In this document: piece after piece, positions 7,957 to 15,294 of the stretch
Layout: the number at the start of each line of letters is the position of its first letter
Position numbering within the stretch: the stretch's first letter is position 1
Source of the DNA: an uncultured Oxalobacter sp.
GTDB taxonomy: Bacteria; Pseudomonadota; Gammaproteobacteria; Burkholderiales; Burkholderiaceae_D
DNA length: 19,438 nucleotides
Direction of reading: 5' to 3'
Assembly: GCA_905202055.1 (NCBI GenBank)
Contig: CAJKQK010000039.1
Coordinates: 1-19,438, forward strand
Made by a program: the position numbers and the translations under genes
The notes under the pieces: generated by a model
The model's input: the letters and a program-made list of their open reading frames with translations, nothing else
Databases searched by the model: none
Told to the model about the DNA's origin: nothing

Positions 7957-9003
7957 ATGCACAACACTTTCACTCCTGGAAAAGCAGGCCCTTTCCACAG
8001 TCTTGCCAGGACATTCGTTCTGATTATCGGCTGTCTTTTTTCCAATCCGGCTGCTTATGCGGAAAATACCGCTGCCAGAGAGCCCATTCTCGTCACCGGA
8101 CACAGTAACCCGGATACCGATTCAACCGCTTCCGCCATCGCGGCGTCCTACCTGTTGAATCAATTGGGCAAACCAGCCATACCCATCACGCAAGGGCCGT
8201 TGAATCCCGAAACAAAATACGTTCTTGAGCGATTCTCTGTTTCCTCTCCCGAACCCGTCGGCAATGTCGCCCACCGGAACGTCGCCATCGTTGACTTCAC
8301 CGATACCACACAGGCCCCTGCCGGTTTCGACAAGGCCAATCTGGTCTTTATTGCAGACCACCACAAACTCGGTAACGTGACGTCCATATCCCCGCTGGAG
8401 GCATGGATATTACCCTACGGAAGTACCGCCACTGTTCTGTATCAGGTGTACACCTATTACGGCATTCCGGTTCCGAAAGACATTGCGGGTATCATGCTGG
8501 GAGCCATTCTTTCGGACACAGTCATATTCAGATCGGCGACAACCACCTCCAAAGATATTGAATCGGCAAAGGCTTTGGCCAAAGTCGCCGGCGTGCACGA
8601 TATTCAGGCGCTCGGCATGAAACAGTTTGCCATCAAATCCGATATCAGCCAGACCGGCAGCGGGGAATTGCTTCTGAGAGACTATAAGGAATTCAACATG
8701 AACGGCCGGAAAATCGGCATCGCCCAGCTTGAAATGACCGATTCTACGTCTGCATTGAAACGCAAAACCGGTTTTCTTTCCGCCATGAAAGACATCAAGA
8801 AAAAAACCCGTAGCAATACCGTTTTATTCATGCTGACAGACGTCATGCAGGGCAATACAAGCCTGCTGGTTCTTTCCGACAATCCCCAACTGATCGAAAA
8901 AGCCTTTTCCAGACAAATCGTCAACGACGAAATAACTCTCCCGGGCGTCATGAGCCGTAAAAAACAGATCACTCCCGAGCTGGAAAAAGCTTTCGGCAAG
9001 TAG
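7957..9003 (+). CDS. ppaC: Family II (DHH) manganese-dependent inorganic pyrophosphatase with export signal
   Basis: The enzyme splits pyrophosphate to phosphate. All expected metal ligands are visible: GHSNPDTDS (48-56; His49, Asp53, Asp55), Asp113 in IVDFTD, DHH (134-136), and Asp187 in ILSDT. The C-terminal DHHA2 lobe carries the substrate-binding SRKKQ (333-337). The core length is normal. What is unusual is an extra N-terminus: residues 1-35 have a basic/polar start, a hydrophobic core (RTFVLIIGCLFSNPAAYA) and an AYA-E cleavage context; IIGC (23-26) also fits a lipobox. Family II enzymes are normally cytoplasmic. ATG 7957 is chosen because AGAGGG lies five bases upstream; ATG 7930 has no ribosome site and would add nine residues. 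The gene stands alone between terminators. Confidence 0.88.
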   Translation: MHNTFTPGKAGPFHSLARTFVLIIGCLFSNPAAYAENTAAREPILVTGHSNPDTDSTASAIAASYLLNQLGKPAIPITQGPLNPETKYVLERFSVSSPEPVGNVAHRNVAIVDFTDTTQAPAGFDKANLVFIADHHKLGNVTSISPLEAWILPYGSTATVLYQVYTYYGIPVPKDIAGIMLGAILSDTVIFRSATTTSKDIESAKALAKVAGVHDIQALGMKQFAIKSDISQTGSGELLLRDYKEFNMNGRKIGIAQLEMTDSTSALKRKTGFLSAMKDIKKKTRSNTVLFMLTDVMQGNTSLLVLSDNPQLIEKAFSRQIVNDEITLPGVMSRKKQITPELEKAFGK

Positions 9004-9020
9004 GACGATCTGTTCAAAAA

Positions 9021-9050
9021 CAAAAACCGGACAGTTTTCTGTCCGGCTTT
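9021..9050. terminator. Intrinsic terminator between pyrophosphatase and DsbC-like genes
   Basis: The eight-base perfect stem CCGGACAG (9027-9034)/CTGTCCGG (9039-9046) has a TTTT loop. Read on the minus strand it is followed by TTTTTGTTTTT, ideal for the leftward DsbC-like gene. On the plus strand only CTTT follows, so it is weaker for the pyrophosphatase gene. Confidence 0.85.
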
Positions 9051-9111
9051 CAACCAAATCGTCCTGAATATTTTCTGAAATCGATCTGTCCAGATCAATC
9101 GAACGCTTCGT

Positions 9112-9543
9112 TTATGACTTGATCGACTCCAGTTTTTCCTCCAATACCTTAGGAGGGATGGAACCTTCTTCACGTGTACCGTCGGCAAAATAAATTGTCG
9201 GCGTCGCCCGTACCTGAAGCTTTTCACCCAACTGCAAAATCTCATCGTTGGGAAAAGCGCAACCGGGATTGGCGGTAGGGGGACGTTTTCTTTCCACCAT
9301 CCAGTCGTCCCACGCTTTTGCAGGGTCCGGAGAGCACCAGATCGCATGCGACAGATACATCGATTCGACGGACAGGATATTGTAGGGAAAAACGTAAATC
9401 GTCATGTTATCGACCTGACGCAACCCATCCTCGAACTGCTGGCAATAATGACAGTTCGGATCGGCAAAAAGGGCAATCACCCGTTTGCCGTCCCCCTTGA
9501 CGATTTTGATAGCCAGCTCTTTAGGCAAACCGATTTTTTCCAT
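9112..9543 (-). CDS. DsbC-like thioredoxin-fold protein lacking dimerisation domain
   Basis: The 143 residues match the catalytic half of DsbC/DsbG disulfide isomerases. Visible are the LPKELAIKIVKGDGKR lead-in, the active site FADPNCHYC (CHYC at 31-34), IWC (Cys70) with a partner Cys95 like the second DsbC disulfide, and the cis-proline site ATPT (Pro115). DsbC itself is a periplasmic V-shaped dimer with a signal peptide and an N-terminal dimerisation domain; both are missing here. The start at 9543 is supported by AGAAGG nine bases upstream. An in-frame extension to 9654 exists but shows no dimerisation-domain sequence and looks like chance coding. Either this is a cytoplasmic monomeric redox protein or a 5'-truncated relic; the clean ribosome site, intact active site and terminator favour a working gene. 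Confidence 0.82.
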   Translation of the reverse strand: MEKIGLPKELAIKIVKGDGKRVIALFADPNCHYCQQFEDGLRQVDNMTIYVFPYNILSVESMYLSHAIWCSPDPAKAWDDWMVERKRPPTANPGCAFPNDEILQLGEKLQVRATPTIYFADGTREEGSIPPKVLEEKLESIKS

Positions 9544-9853
9544 GTGAGGCCTTCTTTCTTTTTCATTGATAAAAATGTGCCCGAAGTCGCACGAAACACT
9601 AAGGAAGCAGAATGAAAATCTTAGGGAAATCGTGAATGAAACGCGTGATCTCACACAAAAAAACGAAAAACTGCCAGGACGACGACAATCGATACATGAT
9701 GAGTAATAAAAGAAACCCGGGCATCTTTCCTTTGCAAGAGAATAATCAAATTGAAAAGAGATATTGAGAAAGCGTCAACTTTCACTCACAATAGAGTGAT
9801 TTCATTTTGCACAGTATTTTTATCCACGTTCAAGTCATAAAAACAAGCTGACA
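9544..9853. other. AT-rich divergent spacer
   Basis: These 310 bases separate the DsbC-like gene (leftward) from the permease gene (rightward). I see no gene in them and no trace of a DsbC dimerisation domain in any frame that I read. The only structure is the promoter/dyad near 9764-9799. Confidence 0.6.
9764..9799 (+). promoter_or_regulatory. Candidate promoter and operator of the permease gene
   Basis: TTGAGA (9764-9769) is 17 bases from CACAAT (9787-9792). A perfect dyad TCACTC (9782-9787), six bases, GAGTGA (9794-9799) overlaps the proposed -10, a usual place for a repressor. The -10 match is poor, so this is tentative. Confidence 0.3.
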
Positions 9854-11302
9854 ATGCCACGACCACCAGCAAGCCAGAACCATCCAGCCGCAACAGCAGA
9901 ATCCGGTTTGCCTCGTCGCACTTTCGGCCTGCGCGAAGCCATCACATTGATAGTCGGCATTGTTATCGGTGCCGGCATCTTCAAGACCCCTGCCGTTGTC
10001 GCCAGCATGACAGGCGATACGACTTCCATGTTTCTCGCATGGATCGCCGGAGGTGTCGTTTCCCTGATCGGTGCCCTGTGCTACGCAGAACTCGCAACGG
10101 CATACCCGAATGCCGGTGGCGATTATTACTTCCTGCACAGGGCTTACGGACGTTCTGTTTCTTTCCTGTTCGGCTGGGCAAGACTTTCTGTCATCACCAC
10201 CGGCTCGATTGCTCTCCTGTCTTTCGTTTTCGGCGATTACATGAATCAGATCATTTCACTGGACTGGTTCGGTTCCGGTTCCGGAACGACCATATACGCT
10301 ATCGGTGTCATCCTGATCCTTTCATGGGTCAACCTCAAAAACGTCCGTTCCGGAATGGCGACCCAGTCCTTTTTCACGGTTCTTCAGGTCATCTGCCTGC
10401 TGGCCATTGTCGGAACGTCCATCTATCTTTTTGCGACAGGCCCATCCGCCGATACCACTGCGCCTGTCGTCAACGCATTGCCGGAACCGGCGTCGTTCGG
10501 CTCCAGTTTCGGACTGGCAATGGTATTCGTGCTGCTGACCTTCGGCGGCTGGAACGAAGCGGCTTACATCAGCGCGGAAATGAAAGGCAGCCATCGCAAC
10601 ATGGTCAAAGCCCTGACCTTTTCCATCCTGATCATCACGACGCTATACATTCTCATGACCTGGGCTTACTGGCAGGGTCTGGGCTTTCACGGCATGATGC
10701 GCTCCCGGGCCATCGCCGCCGACCTGATGCAAATCGTATTCGGCCCCGCCGCCCGGACAATCATTTCCCTGATGATCGCCATTTCCGTCCTTACCTCGAT
10801 CAACGCTACAATCATCGTCGGAGCCCGTACCAGTTATGCCATGGGACGTGACTGGCCCTTGCTCCACAAACTAGGCGTATGGGATACCTGCCGCGATACT
10901 CCCGCCAATGCCTTATGGGTACAGAGTATCGCGTCATTACTGCTCGTCGTATTGGGAGGATGGATAGGCAGCGGATTCAAATCCATGGTTGAATTCACCG
11001 CGCCGGTTTTCTGGATATTTTTCCTGCTGGCAGGCATTTCCCTGTTCGTGCTCAGGTTTCGCGAACCCCAAACACCCCGTCCCTTCAAAGTTCCCCTGTA
11101 TCCGCTGGTCCCGCTCATTTTCTGCGTCACCTGCGCCTATATGCTATGGTCCAGCCTGTCATATGTGTATGACCAGTCACTCGGGGGCGTCAACGCCGCA
11201 TGGATAGGTGTTGCAGTATTATTGATCGGTGTCATACTTCTGTTGCTGGTCAACCGGATCGCACCCGGCCAGAAACAGACCGGCACCATTCTTTCAGATT
11301 AA
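9854..11302 (+). CDS. APC-superfamily amino acid permease
   Basis: An inner-membrane amino acid transporter of 482 residues with about twelve hydrophobic segments. A polar N-terminal tail (1-27, proline- and alanine-rich) leads to helix 1 with the substrate-binding break VIGAGIFKTP (38-47), and GALCYAELATAYPNAGGDYYFLHRAYG marks helices 2-3 in the family. FGGWNEAAYISAEMKG is the helix 6 region, and FREPQTPRPFKVPLYP is the usual loop before the last two helices. The pattern is closest to the LAT/SteT-like branch (neutral amino acid or serine/threonine exchangers); the substrate cannot be fixed. No strong ribosome site precedes ATG 9854. The methyltransferase gene begins 22 bases after the stop and shares the strand, so they are probably one operon. 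Confidence 0.9.
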   Translation: MPRPPASQNHPAATAESGLPRRTFGLREAITLIVGIVIGAGIFKTPAVVASMTGDTTSMFLAWIAGGVVSLIGALCYAELATAYPNAGGDYYFLHRAYGRSVSFLFGWARLSVITTGSIALLSFVFGDYMNQIISLDWFGSGSGTTIYAIGVILILSWVNLKNVRSGMATQSFFTVLQVICLLAIVGTSIYLFATGPSADTTAPVVNALPEPASFGSSFGLAMVFVLLTFGGWNEAAYISAEMKGSHRNMVKALTFSILIITTLYILMTWAYWQGLGFHGMMRSRAIAADLMQIVFGPAARTIISLMIAISVLTSINATIIVGARTSYAMGRDWPLLHKLGVWDTCRDTPANALWVQSIASLLLVVLGGWIGSGFKSMVEFTAPVFWIFFLLAGISLFVLRFREPQTPRPFKVPLYPLVPLIFCVTCAYMLWSSLSYVYDQSLGGVNAAWIGVAVLLIGVILLLLVNRIAPGQKQTGTILSD

Positions 11303-11324
11303 CTATCAAGGAGAATCGCATTTC

Positions 11325-11951
11325 ATGAGTTCGCCCAAACGCACCAGTCTGACAATCGCCGCCTTTGTATTTGTCGCCGTACTCATTCCGATCATTGTCG
11401 TCATCACCGCCAAAAACCAGTTCGGGCTCGATGAAATGATGGGCCCGGAACTCGATGCCGGATTCATTGCCACATGGCCTGAAACCGCTGACGGCATGGT
11501 CAAACTGGCAGACGTCAACAAGGACGACCTCGTTTACGATCTGGGATGCGGCGACGGGCGCATCGTCATTGCCGCCGCCAAACTTCGCGGTGCGCACGGT
11601 GTCGGCCTTGACCTCAATCCGAAACGGGTTGAAGAAGCCAAAGCCAACGCCAAAGTGGCAGGAGTCGAACACCTGACCGAATTCAAACTGGGCAACTTCT
11701 ACAAGGACGACTTTTCCGACGCCACCGTCGTCATGCTCTACCTGCCCCAGAGCATCAATTACGAACTGCGTCCGATCCTCTGGAAGCAACTCAAGGTCGG
11801 TGCCCGCGTCGTTTCCAACGAATCCGACATGGGCCCTGAATGGCCAGCCGAGAAAATCGAACAGGTAGGCACCAAAACGATCTACTACTGGACCATTACC
11901 GAAGAACAGAAACGACAAGCGGCACTGATACCGGACAGGACTGATGCCTGA
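11325..11951 (+). CDS. Membrane-anchored class I SAM-dependent methyltransferase
   Basis: The protein has 208 residues. Residues 9-28 are one hydrophobic helix (LTIAAFVFVAVLIPIIVVI) right after a short basic start, so the catalytic domain is tethered to the membrane; which side it faces is not certain, though SAM use implies the cytoplasm. The SAM site is clear: VYDLGCGDGRIVI (70-82) as motif I, GLDLNP (94-99) as the acidic ribose-binding loop, VVMLYLPQ (135-142) as motif IV. The arrangement recalls small lysine methyltransferase-like proteins (FAM173/DOT1-like group), but the target is unknown. AAGGAG about ten bases before ATG 11325 decides the start; an upstream in-frame ATG at 11229 lies inside the permease gene. 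Cotranscription with the permease is likely from the 22-base gap. Confidence 0.85.
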   Translation: MSSPKRTSLTIAAFVFVAVLIPIIVVITAKNQFGLDEMMGPELDAGFIATWPETADGMVKLADVNKDDLVYDLGCGDGRIVIAAAKLRGAHGVGLDLNPKRVEEAKANAKVAGVEHLTEFKLGNFYKDDFSDATVVMLYLPQSINYELRPILWKQLKVGARVVSNESDMGPEWPAEKIEQVGTKTIYYWTITEEQKRQAALIPDRTDA

Positions 11952-12053
11952 CAAACCGGACCATTGTTGTGCTTGTCTTCCACAAACTATCCTGAAAAAA
12001 CAAAGTTCGTGACAAATACCGCCACACGGTAACCGGTTCATACCGAAACGAAA

Positions 12054-12081
12054 GTCTGTGCTTGCCCGGGCAAGCACAGAC
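12054..12081. repeat. 28-base perfect palindrome (hairpin)
   Basis: GTCTGTGCTTGCCC (12054-12067) is followed at once by its reverse complement (12068-12081). An RNA copy would fold to a stable hairpin. On the plus strand A6 follows it; on the minus strand TTTCGTTTC follows, so if a terminator it suits leftward transcription better. It lies about 100 bases after the methyltransferase stop. Confidence 0.6.
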
Positions 12082-12182
12082 AAAAAACCGCAAACGGTTG
12101 CCCTCACTGCGCTTGCACCAGACTTGACATCGCTTCGCCCGCCCAACCGCCGAAAAGAGTATTGACGAGCTGGTCTATCACA

Positions 12183-12494
12183 AATGGAATCCGGCCAGGC
12201 CGTCTGCCCATCACCTTCTCCTTCCCCAAGCCCAATCATTTCTAACACGATGTCGATGGCATCCAGTTCCTCAACCGTTTGCGCGGCATCGATAATGGCT
12301 TCAAGCTGCCATTTGAGCCGATACAGCCGCTACAAATTGACGACGATTTCTTTTCGCATCATTTTAAGCTGTTCTTTCGTCATTTCATGAAAGCTATTGC
12401 CACATATACAAAATAGCGCGCTTTCACCGGATTCAAGTACCAGCCCTTCACTGTTCCGTTTAGCAACTTCGTCGGCATTGTTCCCGAATCCGGA
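12183..12494 (-). pseudogene. Small ORF interrupted by an amber codon, possible prophage relic
   Basis: On the minus strand a frame is open from 12494 to 12333, closes with TAG at 12330-12332, and continues open with similar charged, helix-like composition: MTKEQLKMMRKEIV before the stop, then RLYRLKWQLEAIIDAAQTVE and ELDAIDIVLEMIGLGEGEGD. The two halves look like one small helical protein split by one base change (for example TGG to TAG). A possible start is ATG at 12383, overlapping the end of another tiny frame (ATGAAATGA). It lies downstream of the tail-collar gene on the same strand, where small tail-assembly genes often sit, but I do not recognise the family. Limits are approximate. Confidence 0.35.
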
Positions 12495-12723
12495 TTATGT
12501 CACGCAAGGGGCAATTTTTGTGACTCTGGCAAACAAGTATTCCGTTCGCACATTTTGGCTATTTTTGCTTAATCCAGCGTCTGTTCCGACACGTCGACAA
12601 TTTAATAATCTCTTGTCTTCGATCATGGCTGCGTTGACGTTGCATCACTGAGGCATTGCTATGTATGCTAACCGGTCAATTAAGGGTTTTTTATTTGTTT
12701 TCCGCTCATTATTTCCACATTTT

Positions 12724-14145
12724 CTAATATCCACATGCAAACCAGTTCCGGTTGGAGAATTTGGGAAAGCTGCAGCCGGTTAAACTCACATCAGATGGCT
12801 CGCCGGAAAGATCAATAATGGCTGAAGCGGGCGGATTAAATATACCGCCATACCAGTCTTGATTAAAATATTGAGCCTGGGAAAAACATATATTTATGGT
12901 GTCAGAAAACGGTATGTGGAAATTGATAAAGACTTTCCCATATGAACCAATACCCGTTATCGTCCCACTCTGTTCAAGCCAACCATCAGACCATTTCCTG
13001 TACCAGTTGCCATTTCCGTCACGGAAACTGTCAATGACATATTCGATATTTTTTCCATTAATGATTTTATCTACTTTTCCAGCCATCTCATTCGCCAAAT
13101 CAGTCACATCGATCAGAACAGGATTCGTTACCGCATCGAAGGCTTTGATGCAGGGCAGCAATGTAAGAGATGATGGCTGGACAGTTTTGGATTTACCGTA
13201 AATCTCGTTGGATTTGTCAGCTGAAAAATTAAAACATACAGTAGAAGATGTTGTCCCTCCATAAGTCGGTGAAACACCTTCAACGGTCGTTAAAAATGCA
13301 CCTGAGCTTTGATGATTTGTACCGACCATGACATTAGTGATATCACCTTCAATATTCGGCAACCCCGCTGCAGGTGTGCTGCTCCCCTGCGCAAACTGGT
13401 CAATCAGATCAGGCAGGTTGAACGTGGTCTCTCCATCCCCTTCACCGAATATCGTCCCGACAGCAGCAAATAAATCCGGATAGGTACCCCTTCTCACAGC
13501 CGTACCATCTGCTTTCAGATAACCTGCCGGAGGTATTGCCATCGCAAAATATCCGATGGTTCCAACCGGTACCCCGCTGGACGGCGTAATGCCTTTGGCC
13601 GGATTCTGCAAAACCCATCTGTCCAGGGCTTCGTCATATTGCAGCTCCAGCCAGTGTCCAGCTCCGGCGATATCACCTTCCTCAAGGCTCAGGTTATTTC
13701 CCTTGATAATGACTTTCTCCCCGATTTCATTCGCCTTGAAAACCGGCGTTTTTGTCCGGTTTTTCTCGTTGGCTCTGACATGAACCAGCGTCCCGTTTTT
13801 CAGTTCGCTGAGTTCTGGAGAAAACGAAGCGCTCAACACATCACTTGTTCCCTGTACTTCGGCAATCAACAGGGATGAAACAGCACTCAGTGCCGTTTCA
13901 AGGTTTTCCTTCAGGATGCTTACCTCCCCATTGTCCAGCATGTCCTTTCCGCTCTTTTCAGCAGTAAATTCCGCGACAGCGGCTGCGATACTGGATGCCT
14001 GACGGATCGCCTTGTTCACTTCGACCGATCGGGCCAGGCCCCTTCTAAAACCTTCACGCAAGGCTTGAGACGTTTCGTACTCTGCCTGTCCCAGAACGGC
14101 TGCATTGGATGCAACTGCAAAAGGCTTGAATTCATTTTGTGGCAT
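12724..14145 (-). CDS. Phage tail-collar/tail fibre protein
   Basis: A 473-residue receptor-side tail protein. Residues about 1-95 are a helical tail-attachment region of a kind seen in prophage fibres (FAVASNAAVLGQAEYETSQA and AIRQASSIAAAVAEF). A linker follows, then the tail collar domain at about 191-250 (VPVGTIGYFAMAIPPAGYL, GTYPDLFAAVGTIFGEGDG, TFNLPDL). The C-terminal tip (from about 378) has the GNWYRKWSDGWLEQSG, NFHIPFSDTI and closing NRNWFACGY features of gp53-like fibre tips. AAGGAAAT nine bases before ATG 14145 supports that start; ATG 14166 in frame has none. No other capsid, tail, integrase or lysis gene is seen, so it is an orphan relic, a domesticated fibre, or a scattered paralogue. 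Confidence 0.88.
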   Translation of the reverse strand: MPQNEFKPFAVASNAAVLGQAEYETSQALREGFRRGLARSVEVNKAIRQASSIAAAVAEFTAEKSGKDMLDNGEVSILKENLETALSAVSSLLIAEVQGTSDVLSASFSPELSELKNGTLVHVRANEKNRTKTPVFKANEIGEKVIIKGNNLSLEEGDIAGAGHWLELQYDEALDRWVLQNPAKGITPSSGVPVGTIGYFAMAIPPAGYLKADGTAVRRGTYPDLFAAVGTIFGEGDGETTFNLPDLIDQFAQGSSTPAAGLPNIEGDITNVMVGTNHQSSGAFLTTVEGVSPTYGGTTSSTVCFNFSADKSNEIYGKSKTVQPSSLTLLPCIKAFDAVTNPVLIDVTDLANEMAGKVDKIINGKNIEYVIDSFRDGNGNWYRKWSDGWLEQSGTITGIGSYGKVFINFHIPFSDTINICFSQAQYFNQDWYGGIFNPPASAIIDLSGEPSDVSLTGCSFPKFSNRNWFACGY

Positions 14146-14228
14146 TTTTAATTTCCTTGACTTCATGATTGAACAGATTTTTTTTATCCTTTAAATAACA
14201 GTTCATTTCCTCTTGTATTTTTCTCCAT

Positions 14229-14261
14229 AAAAAAAGACCTCGCTTCGCATGAAGGAGGTCT
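14229..14261 (-). terminator. Intrinsic terminator, leftward
   Basis: AGACCTC (14235-14241) pairs with GAGGTCT (14255-14261); CTTC/GAAG (14243-14246/14251-14254) extends the stem past one bulged base, with loop GCAT. On the minus strand the hairpin is followed by seven T. It would end the transcript coming from the small peptide gene and insulate the tail gene. Confidence 0.85.
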
Positions 14262-14562
14262 GATTTCCAAAAAAAGGGCGCAACTTGCCCGACAAAGGAG
14301 AAGTTAAAGGAAAGAAACTCTTCTGTCAGCCCTGATACAACTTCTTTACAACAAAGTCACAACACTGAAACAGATTGAATCATGCTTCCGACAGCACAAA
14401 ATCCGTTTTTTGATAAGAAAAACCCTCTTTTCCGGATATCTTAAAAAAAACGCTGACAAGAAAGGAAACCGGACAATAAATCGGGAGGAGGGGAACAGCA
14501 GAAGGAAAAATGAAACAAAAAGTCTCTGGAGGATTTTTGAGCCGTGACAGAAACCAGATATC

Positions 14563-14598
14563 GGCCCCTTGGGGGCCCGCATCAATAAATGATGCGGG
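14563..14598. repeat. Two side-by-side hairpins downstream of the small peptide gene
   Basis: CCCGCATCA (14576-14584) and TGATGCGGG (14590-14598) form a perfect nine-base stem with a five-base loop. GGCCCC (14563-14568) and GGGGCC (14572-14577) form a second stem sharing its last two bases with the first, so the two compete or stack. Neither has a following T run. They begin 16 bases after the small gene's stop on the minus strand. Confidence 0.6.
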
Positions 14599-14613
14599 TA
14601 ACTTCACATAGCT

Positions 14614-14781
14614 TTACGCATTATTGGCATTCACGTTCAGCACGGTGCTTGCCTGTACATCGCCGCCATGGAAATAATCCATATCGTAAGACATATCAGC
14701 AGCGCCGCCCATTACGGTAAAACAGAAAGCGATTGCCAGAATGAACGTACCGACTACACGAGTTGTTGTTTGAGTTGACAT
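14614..14781 (-). CDS. Small exported or membrane peptide, 55 residues, unrecognised
   Basis: The minus strand encodes a 55-residue peptide beginning MSTQTTTRVVGTFILAIAFC. Residues about 8-26 are hydrophobic after one arginine, followed by GGAADM, which resembles a signal peptide cleavage context. The remaining acidic tail (MSYDMDYFHGGDVQASTVL, then NVNANNA) would be about 26 residues after cleavage. GAGG at 14791-14794 lies nine bases before ATG. The gene is followed by two hairpins and, about 350 bases on, a strong terminator of the same direction. I know no family for it. It could be a secreted peptide, a small membrane protein, or a leader-bearing precursor; GG near residue 26 is also compatible with a double-glycine leader, though the hydrophobic N-terminus favours Sec export. 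That it is real rests on ribosome site, signal-like structure and context. Confidence 0.6.
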   Translation of the reverse strand: MSTQTTTRVVGTFILAIAFCFTVMGGAADMSYDMDYFHGGDVQASTVLNVNANNA

Positions 14782-15294
14782 TGTTTAGTACCTCAATTTT
14801 AAAGTGTGATATCTCCCATAAAATTTTTAATACTAACGCTCCATTAATGTTAAGTTGAACTCAAACTGCCTTTCATGGGGAAGTACATCATAAAAGGCAG
14901 CGAAATCATTAAACCCTTATATCGTTTTTTCAACAATACAGTTTTTTATACATAATTGTTCATATTTTTCTTATTTTCACTCTGGCAAGCCTATGGTATC
15001 GCCTGTTTTTCAGACAATTCAAAACATGTGCCCACTATATGCTTATGCTAAAATAATCATATGAAAAACAATAACATATGTTATCAAAAATCCGAAAATC
15101 ATTAAAAAGAATCATTCCTAATGCATGAGTCAGAAATAAACGCAAAAATCTGAATGTTTCCTGAAAATCAGAAAAACATGAAGATACTTATCGAGAATTC
15201 CATGAGTAAAAAAAGAAACAAAACGGAAATTCACTCTGAAGCCGGAATAAATTCGGGCAAGCAATACCATCAGGAAAGCAATAAAACCGGCATT
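14782..15294. other. AT-rich spacer upstream of the small peptide gene
   Basis: This holds no supported gene. A plus-strand frame from 15154 overlaps the end of the DUF4239 gene and is Lys/Asn-rich by composition only. The notable element is the palindrome at 15071-15084. No terminator with a T run is seen after the DUF4239 gene. Confidence 0.5.
15071..15084. promoter_or_regulatory. 14-base perfect palindrome
   Basis: ATAACATATGTTAT is its own reverse complement and stands in AT-rich spacer about 290 bases upstream of the small peptide gene. It could bind a dimeric regulator, but in such AT-rich sequence a chance palindrome is possible. Confidence 0.25.

Larger units (their letters stand above)
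11952..12723. other. Gene-poor stretch between methyltransferase and tail gene
   Basis: No intact gene is convincing here. It holds the perfect palindrome at 12054-12081 and a broken small ORF on the minus strand (12183-12494). Base composition falls toward AT from about 12500 up to the tail gene. The long minus-strand frame 11250-12248 is mostly the shadow of the methyltransferase gene. Confidence 0.55.
14146..14613. other. AT-rich spacer with hairpins
   Basis: No gene is supported between the tail gene and the small peptide gene. Frames of 75-79 codons on the minus strand (14346-14607) are Phe/Leu/Ser-rich, lack ribosome sites and cross strong hairpins, so I take them as chance. The stretch contains the terminator at 14229-14261 and two hairpins at 14563-14598. 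Confidence 0.55.

Noticed and set aside
9544..9654. N-terminal extension of the DsbC-like protein that might be a signal peptide
   Set aside because: The extension continues with charged residues (INEKERRPH) and has no clear cleavage site, while the inner ATG has a good ribosome site.
11250..12248. 332-residue minus-strand frame
   Set aside because: Mostly the antisense shadow of the methyltransferase gene; only its first residues belong to the broken ORF reported above.
12724..13200. Diversity-generating retroelement target at the tail protein C-terminus
   Set aside because: No reverse transcriptase gene and no template-like copy of the C-terminal sequence were seen nearby; the tip matches ordinary gp53-like ends.
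14346..14607. Two overlapping 75-79 residue hydrophobic minus-strand frames
   Set aside because: Phe/Leu/Ser-rich from AT-rich DNA, no ribosome sites, and they run through strong hairpins.
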